Source of the DNA: Nocardia sp. CNY236 | GTDB taxonomy: Bacteria > Actinomycetota > Actinomycetes > Mycobacteriales > Mycobacteriaceae | Assembly (NCBI RefSeq): GCF_000482385.1 | Contig: NZ_AXVD01000022.1 | Span: forward strand, 1-64,000 | Length of the DNA: 64,000 nucleotides | Direction: 5' to 3' | Shown here: one piece after another, positions 41,193 through 51,570 of the stretch | How positions within the stretch are numbered: position 1 is the first letter of the stretch | Layout of the letters: each line of letters starts with the position of its first letter | Position numbers and translations under genes: made by a program | The notes under the pieces: generated by a model | Database searches by the model: none | Told to the model about the DNA's origin: nothing | The model's input: only the letters and a program-made list of their open reading frames with translations

Positions 41193-41272
41193 AGTGTGAT
41201 GTGACTCTCAGAAGTCACTTTCGATACTTACGGGTGACGACGCCTACGCACGCACGACAGAGGATGAGTTCC

Positions 41273-42895
41273 GTGCGTAGCTGCAAGCTCCTCCTCGTTG
41301 TCGTACTCGCCGGAATGCTACCCGCGGTGAGCGGGTGTGCTGGAGCGCCGCGCCACCACGAGTCCATGATCGCGGACTTGGTCGCACAGGCCGACGCCGT
41401 GCCGGCGCCGCGACTGGATTGGGCGCCATGTGGTCGACCGGAGCTGAGCGGTTTGCAGTGTGCGACCGCGGTCGTGCCGGTGGACTACAGCCGTCCTACC
41501 GGGGCGACCCTCGATCTGGCGGTCGTTCGGCAGCAGGCCGCCGATGCGCAACGCAGGATCGGTACGGTATTCGCCGCGGCCGCAGGACCGGGCGGCTCCG
41601 GCTTGCGTTGGGCCGCCGGCGGCGGTGAGTTGCTCGGCGGCGAGATCGCGCGCCGCTTCGACGTGGTCACGTTCGACCGGCGCGGTATGGGCCGCAGCGG
41701 ACCGGTCCGTTGTTTTGCGGACGCCGACCAGCAGCGGCAGTTCTGGACCACTGTGCCACTGCCGCCGGTGAATACGCGACAGGAGCGCGCCGCAGCCGAC
41801 GCGAGTCGTGCACTGGCGGCTGGGTGTGCGGCACACAGCGGCGCACTACTCGGGCACGTGACCACCGTCGACGCCGCCCGCGACCTCGATCTGCTGCGCC
41901 GCGCGTTCGGTGAGTCGCAGCTGACCTTTGTGGGTGACTCCGATGCCAGTTATCTGGGCCAGGTGTACGGCGCGCTGTTCGGCGATCGAGTACGCGCCTT
42001 GCATCTGAGGTCGATGACGGACCCCGACGCACACACCACCGATACGCGCCGCGCGATCGAGACCACAGCAAGGGCGACCGAGGAGGCGCTCGACGAATTC
42101 CTTCGCCTGTGTGCGCAGGCCGGTCGACCGCGGTGCGCCTTCGCCGCCACAGATGCCCAATACGTCGCCGACCTGCAGACACCTGGCGTCGAGGCCGACC
42201 CTGCGGTCGATCTGCGTGTGCGCAACGACGCTGTGCTGCGGCGTCTTCAGCAGGCGCCCATCGCCGTCGGAACGCAGGAGCGAACCCGAACGGTCACCTA
42301 TTCGGAGGCACTGTCGACACATCTGCGCTTGCTGTCCGACGCGCAGGAGGGCTGGCCCGCGTTGGCCGAACTACTCGCTGAACTGGAGCGTGGTCCGGCC
42401 GGTAACCCGGACGTCGTGGACGAGATCTTGGCGGCTACGACACAGTCGCTCGATTTCCTCGACTCTTTCATCGCGATCTCCTGCGCGGACAATACGTTCC
42501 CCCGTGACCCCGACCAGTGGCCGTCGTTGGCCGGCGATCTCGCAGCCGTCGGTCCGACCTACGGCCCGCTGTGGCTGTACGTACGGCACGCCTGTGCGTC
42601 CTGGCCGTCTCCGGCCGAGGGATATCCGCAGCGCTACTCGGGACCCTGGATTCTGCGTTCGGACACGCCTGCGCTGCTGGTCAACAACCAGTTCGATCCG
42701 GTGGCTCCGGTGGTCGCCGCGCGGCGCGCACAGCACGAACTGGTGAACGTCAGGCTTGTCGTCGTGGAGGGTGGCTACGGGCACACCGTGCTCGACGACT
42801 GCACGCGCAAGCTGCGTGAGCGCTATCTGATCGACCTGCATTTGCCGGCTCCAGGGGCCACCTGCGACGCCGATGCACAGCCTTTCGAGCGGTGA
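41273..42895 (+). CDS. Exported lipoprotein alpha/beta hydrolase with TAP-like C-terminus
   Basis: 540 residues from GTG 41273, which is 9 nt after AGAGG; ATG 41264 has no room for a ribosome site. The signal peptide ends in a lipobox AVSGC, so the mature protein is lipid-anchored outside. The fold matches mycobacterial CaeA/tripeptidyl-peptidase-like hydrolases: oxyanion loop AGPGGSG, FDRRGMGRSGP, acid in LLVNNQFDPVAP, and His in GGYGHTVLDDC. The nucleophile elbow is G-D-S223-D-A rather than G-x-S-x-G, so Ser is kept but the last Gly is Ala. It may be a variant or weakly active enzyme. Followed closely by a GMC oxidase. Confidence 0.85.
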   Translation: MRSCKLLLVVVLAGMLPAVSGCAGAPRHHESMIADLVAQADAVPAPRLDWAPCGRPELSGLQCATAVVPVDYSRPTGATLDLAVVRQQAADAQRRIGTVFAAAAGPGGSGLRWAAGGGELLGGEIARRFDVVTFDRRGMGRSGPVRCFADADQQRQFWTTVPLPPVNTRQERAAADASRALAAGCAAHSGALLGHVTTVDAARDLDLLRRAFGESQLTFVGDSDASYLGQVYGALFGDRVRALHLRSMTDPDAHTTDTRRAIETTARATEEALDEFLRLCAQAGRPRCAFAATDAQYVADLQTPGVEADPAVDLRVRNDAVLRRLQQAPIAVGTQERTRTVTYSEALSTHLRLLSDAQEGWPALAELLAELERGPAGNPDVVDEILAATTQSLDFLDSFIAISCADNTFPRDPDQWPSLAGDLAAVGPTYGPLWLYVRHACASWPSPAEGYPQRYSGPWILRSDTPALLVNNQFDPVAPVVAARRAQHELVNVRLVVVEGGYGHTVLDDCTRKLRERYLIDLHLPAPGATCDADAQPFER

Positions 42896-42962
42896 GCACC
42901 CCGAAGTCTGTTCACCGAAGGCGAATTCGGTAGTCTGCGCATGCTGGGCAGGATGTTGGAGG

Positions 42963-44591
42963 ATGGTCGGGTTGCGTAGACGCGCCTTGTTTCAGGCGGC
43001 GGGCACGGCCGCGCTGCTCGGGGTCATGGGAGCAGGGACCGTTACGAGTCTCGCCGCGACCGACCCGATCTGGGAGGTGTTGTTCCGCGCCTGGGTGCCG
43101 GAGATCTTCGCACCGCTTCCCGATCCACCCGAGCACTCACCCGCGATCGTCATCGGTTCCGGCTTCGGCGCTGCGGTGGCTTCGTTGCGGCTGGCGGAGG
43201 CGGGGATCGCCACCACCGTGTTGGAACGCGGCTCGCGGTGGCCGAACGATCCGTGGCGAGAGATCTTCACCGGCGACGACCTCCCCGATGGTCGCGGTTT
43301 CTGGCACCGCACCACGTTCACCGGCATCACCAAGGTCCCGATGCGGTTCACCACCTTCGGCGGCGTGCTGGATTGCACCCGATACCCGGGTATCGACGTC
43401 TGGAGAGCTGCGGCGGTGGGCGGCGGCTCGGTGATCTTCTCCGGTGTCATGGTTGCACCCGAGCGCCGATTCTTCGACCATGTCTTCGCCGGAACCGTCG
43501 ACTACGACGAGATGGAGCGGGTGTACTACCCGCGGGTGCGGCAGATGCTGCGGTTGAGCCCGATGCCGGCAGACATCTATCACTCCACCCCCTTCGCGCA
43601 TTCGCGGGTCTGGGACGAGCAGGTGCGTGCGGCCGGCTACCGACCACGGTCGAACGACTCGATCTTCACCTGGGATGTCCTGCGCGCCGAACTGGACGGG
43701 ACGATGCGGTCCTCGGCCACGGCGGCCAGGAGTAACCTCGGCAACTCCAATGGCGCAAAGTTCGACCTGCTCCAGAACTACTTGAAGTATGCGGAGAACA
43801 CCGGCCGGTGCGCGATCCATCCCGGTCACCGGGTGGACGCCATCGCCCAGGAGCCGGGCGGGCGCTATACGGTTACAGTGGCGAAGCTGTCGCCAACCGG
43901 TGAGGTGTTGGCAACTCGAACTCTCACCTGTGACCGACTCTTTCTCGGCGCCGGTTCGGTGGGCACCTCCGAATTGCTGGTTCGTGCCCAGGCCACCGGG
44001 GCGCTTCCGCGGCTGAACGAGCACATCGGCGACGGATGGGGCACCAACGGTGATGTGGTGCTCGCTCGCGGGGCCAGCGCGTTGGCCGGTTACGGCCAAG
44101 GGGTGCCCAGTGCCAGTCGGATCTTCGACGAGTCCGGCGCGCCGTTGACTTTGGAGAACTGGTATATCCCGGGCATTCCGTTCGAGACCGGCGCCATTGC
44201 GTCGCTCGGCATGGTTCTCGATCCGACCCGAGCCCGGTTCGCCTACGACCGGGCCACGGACAAGGCTGGACTCAGCTGGTCGGTACAGACTCAGAACCGG
44301 GTCGTGGCCGCGGCCCGCGATGTGGATCGACGGATCGCCGAACGCGCCGGCGCGCTCATCGATTACGGCGTCCTCGGCTACGACGCCAACGCGTTCTTCA
44401 CCGCGCATCCCCTCGGGGGAGCAGTACTGGGACGAGCCACCGACAACTACGGGCGGGTACACGGATACCCCGGGCTCTATGTGGTCGATGGTGCGGCGGT
44501 GCCCGGCAGCACCGGAACGGTCAATCCATCGCTCACCATCGCCGCGTTGGCGGAACGCAACGTCGAGGCGATCATCCGCACCGGTCGCTGA
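42963..44591 (+). CDS. Exported GMC oxidoreductase, cholesterol-oxidase-like
   Basis: 542 residues from ATG 42963; TTG 42972 is better spaced from GGAGG and may be the true start. A Tat-like signal RRRALFQAAGTAALLGVMG opens the protein. FAD binding shows in AIVIGSGFGAAVASLRLAEA and AAVGGGSVIFSGVMVAPERR. The cholesterol oxidase active-site His and Asn are in FTAHPLGGAVLG and TVNPSLTIAAL, with a candidate Glu in TLENWYIPG. It oxidises 3-beta-hydroxysterols to 4-en-3-ones with hydrogen peroxide formation. Sterol preference cannot be read from sequence. Possibly co-transcribed with the lipoprotein hydrolase (67-bp gap). Confidence 0.88.
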   Translation: MVGLRRRALFQAAGTAALLGVMGAGTVTSLAATDPIWEVLFRAWVPEIFAPLPDPPEHSPAIVIGSGFGAAVASLRLAEAGIATTVLERGSRWPNDPWREIFTGDDLPDGRGFWHRTTFTGITKVPMRFTTFGGVLDCTRYPGIDVWRAAAVGGGSVIFSGVMVAPERRFFDHVFAGTVDYDEMERVYYPRVRQMLRLSPMPADIYHSTPFAHSRVWDEQVRAAGYRPRSNDSIFTWDVLRAELDGTMRSSATAARSNLGNSNGAKFDLLQNYLKYAENTGRCAIHPGHRVDAIAQEPGGRYTVTVAKLSPTGEVLATRTLTCDRLFLGAGSVGTSELLVRAQATGALPRLNEHIGDGWGTNGDVVLARGASALAGYGQGVPSASRIFDESGAPLTLENWYIPGIPFETGAIASLGMVLDPTRARFAYDRATDKAGLSWSVQTQNRVVAAARDVDRRIAERAGALIDYGVLGYDANAFFTAHPLGGAVLGRATDNYGRVHGYPGLYVVDGAAVPGSTGTVNPSLTIAALAERNVEAIIRTGR

Positions 44592-44682
44592 CCGGGCCGG
44601 ACGGGCGGCGATTCGCGACCTGCGGCGCGCACCGCGCGCAGGCTACTGTCGGCGACACCGTTCGGCGTCGAAGGGATCCGCA

Positions 44683-45537
44683 GTGTCTTCTCCCATCTCC
44701 GGTTCGGGGCTCGACCATGCTCCGCGAGGACTCCGGTCACAGGACTATCCCCGGAAACCGCCCAGGCTGTGGACCGATTTCTTGATGTTGGCATTGGCCA
44801 TCGTTTCGGTGGGGCTCGTCGTCTGGATCACGCTGTTCCCGGTCGCCGGGCCCACCCGTCATGCAGTCGTCGTCGTCGACTGGTCGCTGTGCGCGGTTTT
44901 CGCGGCCGAGTTCCTGTGGCGCTGGCGGCGAGCAGGGTGGCCGTGGACCTTTCCATTCGTCTATTGGTACGAGGTCATCGGCATGATTCCGGTCACCAGC
45001 CCACTGTTTCGCGGCTTCCGATTGTTGCGCATCGTGGTGATCGTGGTGCGGCTGGCTCGAGTGGCCGATCGGGCGTTCGGCGACCGGGTGACCGCTGCGG
45101 TGGTGAATCGTTTCGTCACGACCATCGTCGACGCCATTCGTCGGCCGATGACCATCGCAGTGATGGACGAGGTGGCGCAGGTACTGCGCACTGGCCACTA
45201 CACCCGAAACATTGCGGCTGCACTGGAGGTGAACCGTGCCGAGTTGGACGAGATGATCCTCGAACTGATCAAAAGGGACCCCCGTGCAGGGCGGATACGT
45301 TACGTTCCGTTCCACGACGAGATCATCCGGTTGATCGCCGACACCACGTTCCGCATCGTGTTCCAGGTTCTGGACGACCCTCGGACCGATGAGCTCGTTT
45401 CGGATATCCTGCGCGAAAATATCGACCAGATGCGGGACGCGGTCCGCGACGGTGTACGGATATCGTCGCCTGCGGAAGGATCCGCCACCGCAGACGGAGC
45501 CCAGCGCTATCAGCTCGGTGGAGTATCGCGGGCATGA
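44683..45537 (+). CDS. Voltage-sensor-like membrane protein without a pore domain
   Basis: 284 residues from GTG 44683 (AAGGGAT 8 nt upstream). The N-terminal half has four hydrophobic segments: LWTDFLMLALAIVSVGLVVW, VVVVDWSLCAVFAAEFLWRW with the acidic S2 residue, WTFPFVYWYEVIGMIPVTS, and an S4-like helix FRGFRLLRIVVIVVRLAR with Arg mostly every third position. This is the S1-S4 voltage-sensor layout of ion transport proteins. No S5, pore loop or selectivity filter follows; instead there is a helical cytosolic domain of about 160 residues. It could be a proton channel or a sensor. It follows the GMC oxidase by 91 bp. Confidence 0.78.
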   Translation: MSSPISGSGLDHAPRGLRSQDYPRKPPRLWTDFLMLALAIVSVGLVVWITLFPVAGPTRHAVVVVDWSLCAVFAAEFLWRWRRAGWPWTFPFVYWYEVIGMIPVTSPLFRGFRLLRIVVIVVRLARVADRAFGDRVTAAVVNRFVTTIVDAIRRPMTIAVMDEVAQVLRTGHYTRNIAAALEVNRAELDEMILELIKRDPRAGRIRYVPFHDEIIRLIADTTFRIVFQVLDDPRTDELVSDILRENIDQMRDAVRDGVRISSPAEGSATADGAQRYQLGGVSRA

Positions 45538-45628
45538 CCTCACGGCGTCGCAAATGGCGCACGATATGCTGCCGCGCCGCCGACAATATCACCGCGAAAC
45601 CGGCGTGACCTTTGTTTATCTGCTATTG

Positions 45629-46087
45629 CTATAGTGTTTGGAAAGTTTCCGACTCCGGGAATCGCTCGGCGAAATCGATGAAGTTCTCGACCAATTCCTC
45701 GTTCGCCTTGCGGAGTGAGCGTTTGAGCAGAAACCCGGGAATCGGGACGGGCAGATAGAAGTCGTGGTGATACCAGACGTCGGCGCCATGGTCGCTGTCG
45801 GAAACATCGAACCAGCCGCCGCCCCGGATCCCTCGAGTGCTGTCGGTGACGGTCCAGGAGGATCGTAGATCTGTCCAATCGTATTCCAGCACTTGCAGAT
45901 CCAAACCACCGAGTAGTTCGGCCTTGATGAAGATTCGTCGGGGTCTGCGCCGGGCATCGCGCGTTGCGACCCGAACATCGCGATAGGTCGGTGACCATTC
46001 CGGGATCAATTCGACGGCAGTCAGGGCATTCATGACGTGTTCCGGATCGGCATCGACGAAGAATCGGATGTCTGTTTTTGTGCGCAT
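45629..46087 (-). CDS. SRPBCC-family polyketide cyclase/dehydrase-like protein
   Basis: 152 residues from ATG 46087 with GGAGG 8 nt upstream. The START-like fold appears as TDIRFFVDADPEHVMNALTA followed by VELIPEWSPTYRDVRVATRD, a central beta sheet, and a C-terminal helix LRKANEELVENFIDFAERFP. Small actinobacterial proteins of this type bind lipids or aromatic ligands; no catalytic residue can be named. Convergent with the voltage-sensor-like gene. Upstream TATACG may be the -10. Confidence 0.8.
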   Translation of the reverse strand: MRTKTDIRFFVDADPEHVMNALTAVELIPEWSPTYRDVRVATRDARRRPRRIFIKAELLGGLDLQVLEYDWTDLRSSWTVTDSTRGIRGGGWFDVSDSDHGADVWYHHDFYLPVPIPGFLLKRSLRKANEELVENFIDFAERFPESETFQTL

Positions 46088-46377
46088 GGCATACCTCCGA
46101 CCCCCGTGTGGACACGTCGGCCGATTGTCTCCGCCATTTGTGTGTCCCGTCAACCGACGGGCTGCCACTCGATTGTTGGCTAACCGTATATCGTGTCGTT
46201 ATCAGCCCGAAATCGGGGATCGGCAACCGAAACAGCCATTTTCGAATGAAGACTTCTTCCATGCGGTATTCGCGCATCCGACGGCTCGATCACCCGGTGA
46301 CCGGGTGTGCTCCGGGGTGGTCGAGGGTGGCGCTGGGGCACCGCCACAGCGTGTCCAGCGCGATCCGACAAGGCGCC

Positions 46378-46569
46378 TCAATCCGATGTGGCGGGTTCGA
46401 CGATTGCGTCGGGCCCGGGATACACCAGCGACTCGTGACCGTCGGAGAAGCGCACCACATACGGCGGCGTCCCGTCCGGTCCGCGGACCTCGATGATCTC
46501 CGCCAGGTGATCCACTTCTCCCACAACGTGTCCGTGCACGCAGAGTCGATCTCCTACATGTGCCATCAT
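46378..46569 (-). CDS. DUF1918 family protein
   Basis: 63 residues from ATG 46569 (a second ATG follows directly). The family pattern VGDRLCVHGHVVGEVDHLAE then IIEVRGPDGTPPYVVRFSDG and HESLVYPGPDA fits DUF1918, an SH3-like small beta barrel found widely in actinobacteria, of unknown function. It is divergent from ask. The frame continues upstream to 47034 only as an antisense shadow of ask. Confidence 0.85.
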   Translation of the reverse strand: MMAHVGDRLCVHGHVVGEVDHLAEIIEVRGPDGTPPYVVRFSDGHESLVYPGPDAIVEPATSD

Positions 46570-46776
46570 CCCGCCATTATCGAACGGAGTGCTGTGCGTC
46601 ACAACTATCCCGGCCGGGCATATGGTCACGGATTCGGTTCGCCTCGCCGAGGCCACGCGTGCGATCGGGAAATGTGGGCAATCGCACAAGCGGGTAGGTA
46701 CCGCTGAAGCGGTTGTTTCCGGCCGGTAGTCTGAGTGACTGTTATCGGTTTGTTGTCGATCGTGGAGGACCCTGTC

Positions 46777-48042
46777 GTGGCTCTCGTGGTTCAGAAGTAC
46801 GGAGGATCCTCGGTGGCGACCGCCGAGCGGATCCGGCGCGTCGCTGAACGGATCGTGGAGACCAAGAAGCAGGGCCACGACGTCGTGGTGGTCTGCTCCG
46901 CCATGGGCGATACCACCGACGAGTTGCTCGACCTCGCCCAGCAGGTGGCGCCGGCGCCACCCGCACGAGAGATGGACATGCTGCTCACCTCCGGTGAGCG
47001 GATCTCCAATGCGCTGGTCGCCATGGCGATCCATTCCCTGGGCGCGGAGGCGCGCTCGTTCACCGGCTCACAAGCAGGCGTGATCACCACGGGGGCGCAC
47101 GGCAAAGCAAAGATCATCGACGTCACCCCCGGTCGGGTTCGGGACGCGCTGGACGAAGGCCTCGTCGTGCTGGTCGCCGGATTTCAAGGGGTGAGCCAGG
47201 ACAACAAGGACGTCACGACTCTGGGGCGCGGGGGCTCCGACACCACGGCGGTCGCGCTGGCTGCAGCGTTGAACGCGGATGTGTGCGAGATCTACACCGA
47301 TGTGGATGGCGTCTTCACTGCCGACCCCCGAATCGTGCCCGATGCGCAACGGCTCGAGCAGGTCTCCCACGAGGAGATGCTGGAACTGGCGGCATGCGGC
47401 GCCAAGGTGCTGATGCTGCGCTGTGTCGAATACGCTCGCCGCTACAACGTGCCCGTGCATGTGCGCTCGTCCTATACCGACAAACGGGGCACCTACGTTT
47501 ACGGATCGATGGAGGACATCCCCTTGGAGCAAGCAATCCTCACTGGCGTCGCGCACGACCGCAGCGAGGCCAAGGTGACTGTGGTCGGGCTGCCGGACGA
47601 ACCCGGGTATGCGGCCAAGATGTTCCGCGCCGTCGCCGACGCGGAGATCAATATCGACATGGTCCTGCAGAACATCTCGAAGGTCGAGACCGGAAAGACC
47701 GATATAACCTTCACGTTGCCGAAGACGGACGGCGCTCGCGCGGTCGAGATGTTGACCACCCGCCAAGCCGAGATCGGCTTCTCCGAGGTGCTCTACGACG
47801 ATCACATCGGGAAGGTCTCGTTGGTCGGTGCGGGGATGAAGAGCCACCCCGGTGTCACTGCCACGTTTTGTGAGGCCCTGGCCAACGCGGGGGTGAACAT
47901 CGACCTCATCTCCACGTCCGAGATTCGGATCTCGGTGTTGGTCAAGGACTCGGAACTGGACGAGGCGGTCAAGGTACTACACAACGCCTTCGACTTGGGC
48001 GGAGACGAGGTCGCGGTGGTCCACGCGGGAACGGGGCGTTAG
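46777..48042 (+). CDS. ask: Aspartate kinase
   Basis: 421 residues from GTG 46777 with GGAGG 9 nt upstream. It phosphorylates aspartate, starting lysine, methionine, threonine and diaminopimelate synthesis. [20 protein letters not shown] is the kinase signature, [20 protein letters not shown] the second, and two ACT domains (from about residue 265) bind lysine/threonine for feedback. An in-frame ATG at 47509 ([13 protein letters not shown]) matches the internal start of the separate regulatory beta subunit known from corynebacteria and mycobacteria. asd follows after 3 bp. Confidence 0.97.
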   Translation: MALVVQKYGGSSVATAERIRRVAERIVETKKQGHDVVVVCSAMGDTTDELLDLAQQVAPAPPAREMDMLLTSGERISNALVAMAIHSLGAEARSFTGSQAGVITTGAHGKAKIIDVTPGRVRDALDEGLVVLVAGFQGVSQDNKDVTTLGRGGSDTTAVALAAALNADVCEIYTDVDGVFTADPRIVPDAQRLEQVSHEEMLELAACGAKVLMLRCVEYARRYNVPVHVRSSYTDKRGTYVYGSMEDIPLEQAILTGVAHDRSEAKVTVVGLPDEPGYAAKMFRAVADAEINIDMVLQNISKVETGKTDITFTLPKTDGARAVEMLTTRQAEIGFSEVLYDDHIGKVSLVGAGMKSHPGVTATFCEALANAGVNIDLISTSEIRISVLVKDSELDEAVKVLHNAFDLGGDEVAVVHAGTGR

Positions 48043-49079
<1,037 letters not shown>

Positions 49080-49080
<1 letters not shown>

Positions 49081-49103
49081 TATCGCTCCGACTGGAGCGA
49101 TAT
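49080..49103 (+). terminator. Hairpin after asd
   Basis: ATATCGCTCC (49080-49089) pairs perfectly with GGAGCGATAT (49094-49103) around GACT. No T-tract follows. It probably ends the ask-asd transcript; an operator for the next gene, 30 bp on, is the alternative. Confidence 0.6.
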
Positions 49104-49132
49104 CCCCGTCGGCGAGCTGCTAGCCTACGCCG

Positions 49133-50062
49133 ATGGCGAACCCGCATCCCTACGTGTATTTCGGCGATCAGATCGTGGCAGCCGAGGCAGCTACGCTCGG
49201 TGTCGCATCGTCGGCTGTGCTGTACGGGCTGAGCGTCTACACCGTGTTCCCCGTGCACGTGGATGCGGGGGCTGCGTCTCCCGCGCCCACTGCGTTCCGG
49301 CTGGACGACCACTACCGGCGGCTCGAGGAATCCTGCAAGATCATTGGGATCGATCAGTTCACGCAGGAGTGGGATTTCGGTCGGTTCCGTACTGCGGTAT
49401 CGACATTGATCGCCCAGAATGCCCCGCGGACGGATGTCTTCGTGCGCGCCACCGTGCACGTGGTGGAGTCCATTCCCGGCACCCGAGTGCGGGGATGTGC
49501 GATCGCGGTGAGCATGTTCGTCTACGACGCGGTGCCGATCGTGCCGCAGGACGGCATGCGTTTGAAGTCGAGCCCGTGGAGAAGGATCCCGGACAATGCG
49601 ATTCCTTCTCGTGCCAAGGTCAATGGCGCCTACGTGAATTCGGTGCTGGCGAAGCAGGACGCCATCGACAGTGGCTACGACGACTGTGTATTCCTCGACG
49701 GCAACGGGCACGTCTGTGAACTGAGCGCCGCCAATATCTTCCTGGTGCGCAACGGTACGCTCATCACTCCCGACGTGTCCTGTGACATTCTCGATGGCAT
49801 CAACCGCAGGACCGTGCTGACCTTGGCGACCGAGGACGGAATTCCGGTCGTCGAACGCACCGTGGATCTCACCGAGCTGTATATTGCCGACGAAGTGTTC
49901 GTCACCGGCACCTCGTCCGGCGCGGCGCCGGTCGTCGAGGTGGACGGCCGTCTGGTCGCCGACGGTATCCCGGGCCCGATCTCACAGTCGCTGCGCAAGC
50001 GCCACCACGCCGCGTTGCGCACCGACGACGTGCATGGCTGGGTCACCGAGTTGACCGCATAG
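49133..50062 (+). CDS. Class IV PLP-dependent aminotransferase (IlvE-like)
   Basis: 309 residues. The fold-type IV enzyme has the PLP-lysine in IPSRAKVNGAYVNSVLAKQD and the ring-binding region GYDDCVFLDGNGHVCELSAA followed by NIFLVRNGTLITPDVSCDIL. FVTGTSSGAAPVVEVDGR is the phosphate-binding end. It resembles branched-chain aminotransferases and 4-amino-4-deoxychorismate lyases; the length and SSGAAPV favour an IlvE-like role. A canonical ilvE elsewhere is likely, so this may serve special metabolism. Confidence 0.85.
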   Translation: MANPHPYVYFGDQIVAAEAATLGVASSAVLYGLSVYTVFPVHVDAGAASPAPTAFRLDDHYRRLEESCKIIGIDQFTQEWDFGRFRTAVSTLIAQNAPRTDVFVRATVHVVESIPGTRVRGCAIAVSMFVYDAVPIVPQDGMRLKSSPWRRIPDNAIPSRAKVNGAYVNSVLAKQDAIDSGYDDCVFLDGNGHVCELSAANIFLVRNGTLITPDVSCDILDGINRRTVLTLATEDGIPVVERTVDLTELYIADEVFVTGTSSGAAPVVEVDGRLVADGIPGPISQSLRKRHHAALRTDDVHGWVTELTA

Positions 50063-50095
50063 CCCCACGACACAGTGCATTCCGGATGGGGTTGT

Positions 50096-50115
50096 GCACC
50101 GCGGCCGTGCGGTGC
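50096..50115. terminator. Possible bidirectional terminator
   Basis: GCACCGC (50096-50102) and GCGGTGC (50109-50115) form a 7-bp stem with a 6-nt loop, between the convergent aminotransferase and serine hydrolase genes. Confidence 0.45.
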
Positions 50116-50127
50116 GCTCCGTGCCCC

Positions 50128-51477
50128 TCAGCGGATGCCCGGGGTGCGCGGGTCGGATCCCAGGCAGCCGACGACGACGCAACCGGGCGGAATATCCCGA
50201 AACGGGGGGGCCAGAGGGTAGTTCAGGCATGCGAACACGGTGCAGTCAGGATAGGCGGCCGGGCCGATGCCGAATGCTGCCGCCAGGATATCCAGGTCGA
50301 CGTATGCGCGTGCGTCCAGTCGTGCGGGCTGCTCGACGTACGGGCCGGGGTCGGGCATCGGTGGTGTGTCGAACGCGTCGAACACTTTGCGGAAGAACTC
50401 GTGGGGCAATTCCCGGGTGTTGGTTGCGACGCCCGCCGGGCCTTGACTGCTGACATTGCCGAAGACGCCCGTCCATATCACCGTGAGGTCCAGACTCGGG
50501 ATGACGAAGACGTTCTGCAGCCCGAGTCCGGACATGGAGTAGGCGTCGGCGGGCAAGAAGTCGGCGTTCTGGCCGCAACCCGGTCCGATCCAGAACAGGT
50601 ATCCGTAGCACGGGTTGCTGGTCGAGGGCGTGCGAGCCTGTCGCAGGTAGTTGTCGGAGACGATCTGCCGCGCACCCCACTGCCCCTCGTTGCTCACCAG
50701 CAGCCCCAGCTTGGCGAAGTCTTTCGGCGGAATCATGAGATGTGCATAGCCGTAGGTGTTCCCGGCGCGGTCGCGAGCCCAGTAGTAGTCGCTGCGCATA
50801 ATTCCGAGCGGCGCGAACAGTTCACGGTGCGCGAACTGCTGTAGCGGTTCCGCGACGGCGAGTTCGACGACGTAGGCCAGCAGATCGACCGCCCGCTGGC
50901 TGTAGCCGAACACAGTGCCCGGCGGATCGATCAGCGGCATGCCGAGCGCTTGTACCGCACTGTGCGGGTCGATCGGGATGACGCCGGTGATGCCTTCGGT
51001 CAAGACGCCGACTTGCAAACCCGAACTCTCGGTGAGCAGGTTCGCCACCGTGATCGAGCGGTGCTCGTTGCTGCCGAGTCCGGCGGGTAGATACCGTCCG
51101 ATCGGTGCATCGAGATCAAGGTTCCCTTGGTCCCAAGCGATTCCGGCGAGCAGGGAGACGATACTTTTCGTCGCACTCCAGATGTTCCACGCGACATCGT
51201 CGGTCCGATCGTTCGTCAAACCCTCGGCGATCAAGCAATTGTGCCGAAAGACTTGCACATTGCGGCGATTGCGTTCGGCTGCGAAGGCCATCGCCTCGTG
51301 GAGCAGGTCGGAATCCAGTCCTACCTGTTCCGGTTGTGCCCGCTGCGGTTCTCGGCCCGAGGTGACCGCGCACCGCGGAGATTCGACGGGTCCGGCATCC
51401 GCACTGGTGACGAAGAGGTTGCCGAGCACGAGCGAGGCTGCGATCACTCCCACGACGAACCCACCGAATCGCCCCAT
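50128..51477 (-). CDS. Exported serine hydrolase of the beta-lactamase (class C/EstB) fold
   Basis: 449 residues with an N-terminal signal peptide (FVVGVIAASLVLGNLFVTSA). The S-x-x-K motif is in IWSATKSIVSLLAGIAWD and the second-site Tyr in VFGYSQRAVDLLAYVVE, as in 6-aminohexanoate-dimer hydrolases and EstB-like esterases. KDFAKLGLLVSNEGQWGARQ is a family landmark. It probably hydrolyses an amide or ester outside the cell; penicillin hydrolysis is not expected. The C-terminus is Cys-rich (CTVFACLNYPLAPP), suggesting disulphides. Confidence 0.82.
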   Translation of the reverse strand: MGRFGGFVVGVIAASLVLGNLFVTSADAGPVESPRCAVTSGREPQRAQPEQVGLDSDLLHEAMAFAAERNRRNVQVFRHNCLIAEGLTNDRTDDVAWNIWSATKSIVSLLAGIAWDQGNLDLDAPIGRYLPAGLGSNEHRSITVANLLTESSGLQVGVLTEGITGVIPIDPHSAVQALGMPLIDPPGTVFGYSQRAVDLLAYVVELAVAEPLQQFAHRELFAPLGIMRSDYYWARDRAGNTYGYAHLMIPPKDFAKLGLLVSNEGQWGARQIVSDNYLRQARTPSTSNPCYGYLFWIGPGCGQNADFLPADAYSMSGLGLQNVFVIPSLDLTVIWTGVFGNVSSQGPAGVATNTRELPHEFFRKVFDAFDTPPMPDPGPYVEQPARLDARAYVDLDILAAAFGIGPAAYPDCTVFACLNYPLAPPFRDIPPGCVVVGCLGSDPRTPGIR

Positions 51478-51570
51478 GTCTGCGAGGTTAGCGCTGCCGG
51501 GCGTCGAATTCTCGGGAACGGGCGAGCGCGTTGCGGTTCATCGTGGCCGTACCGTTCCCGTGCTCGGCCG

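Noticed and set aside
40418..41263. Upstream extension of the lipoprotein hydrolase frame
   Set aside because: It runs through the TSUP gene in another frame; the signal peptide and ribosome site fix the start near 41273.
46570..47034. Upstream extension of the DUF1918 gene
   Set aside because: It is antisense to ask and precedes a full-length DUF1918 domain with its own start.
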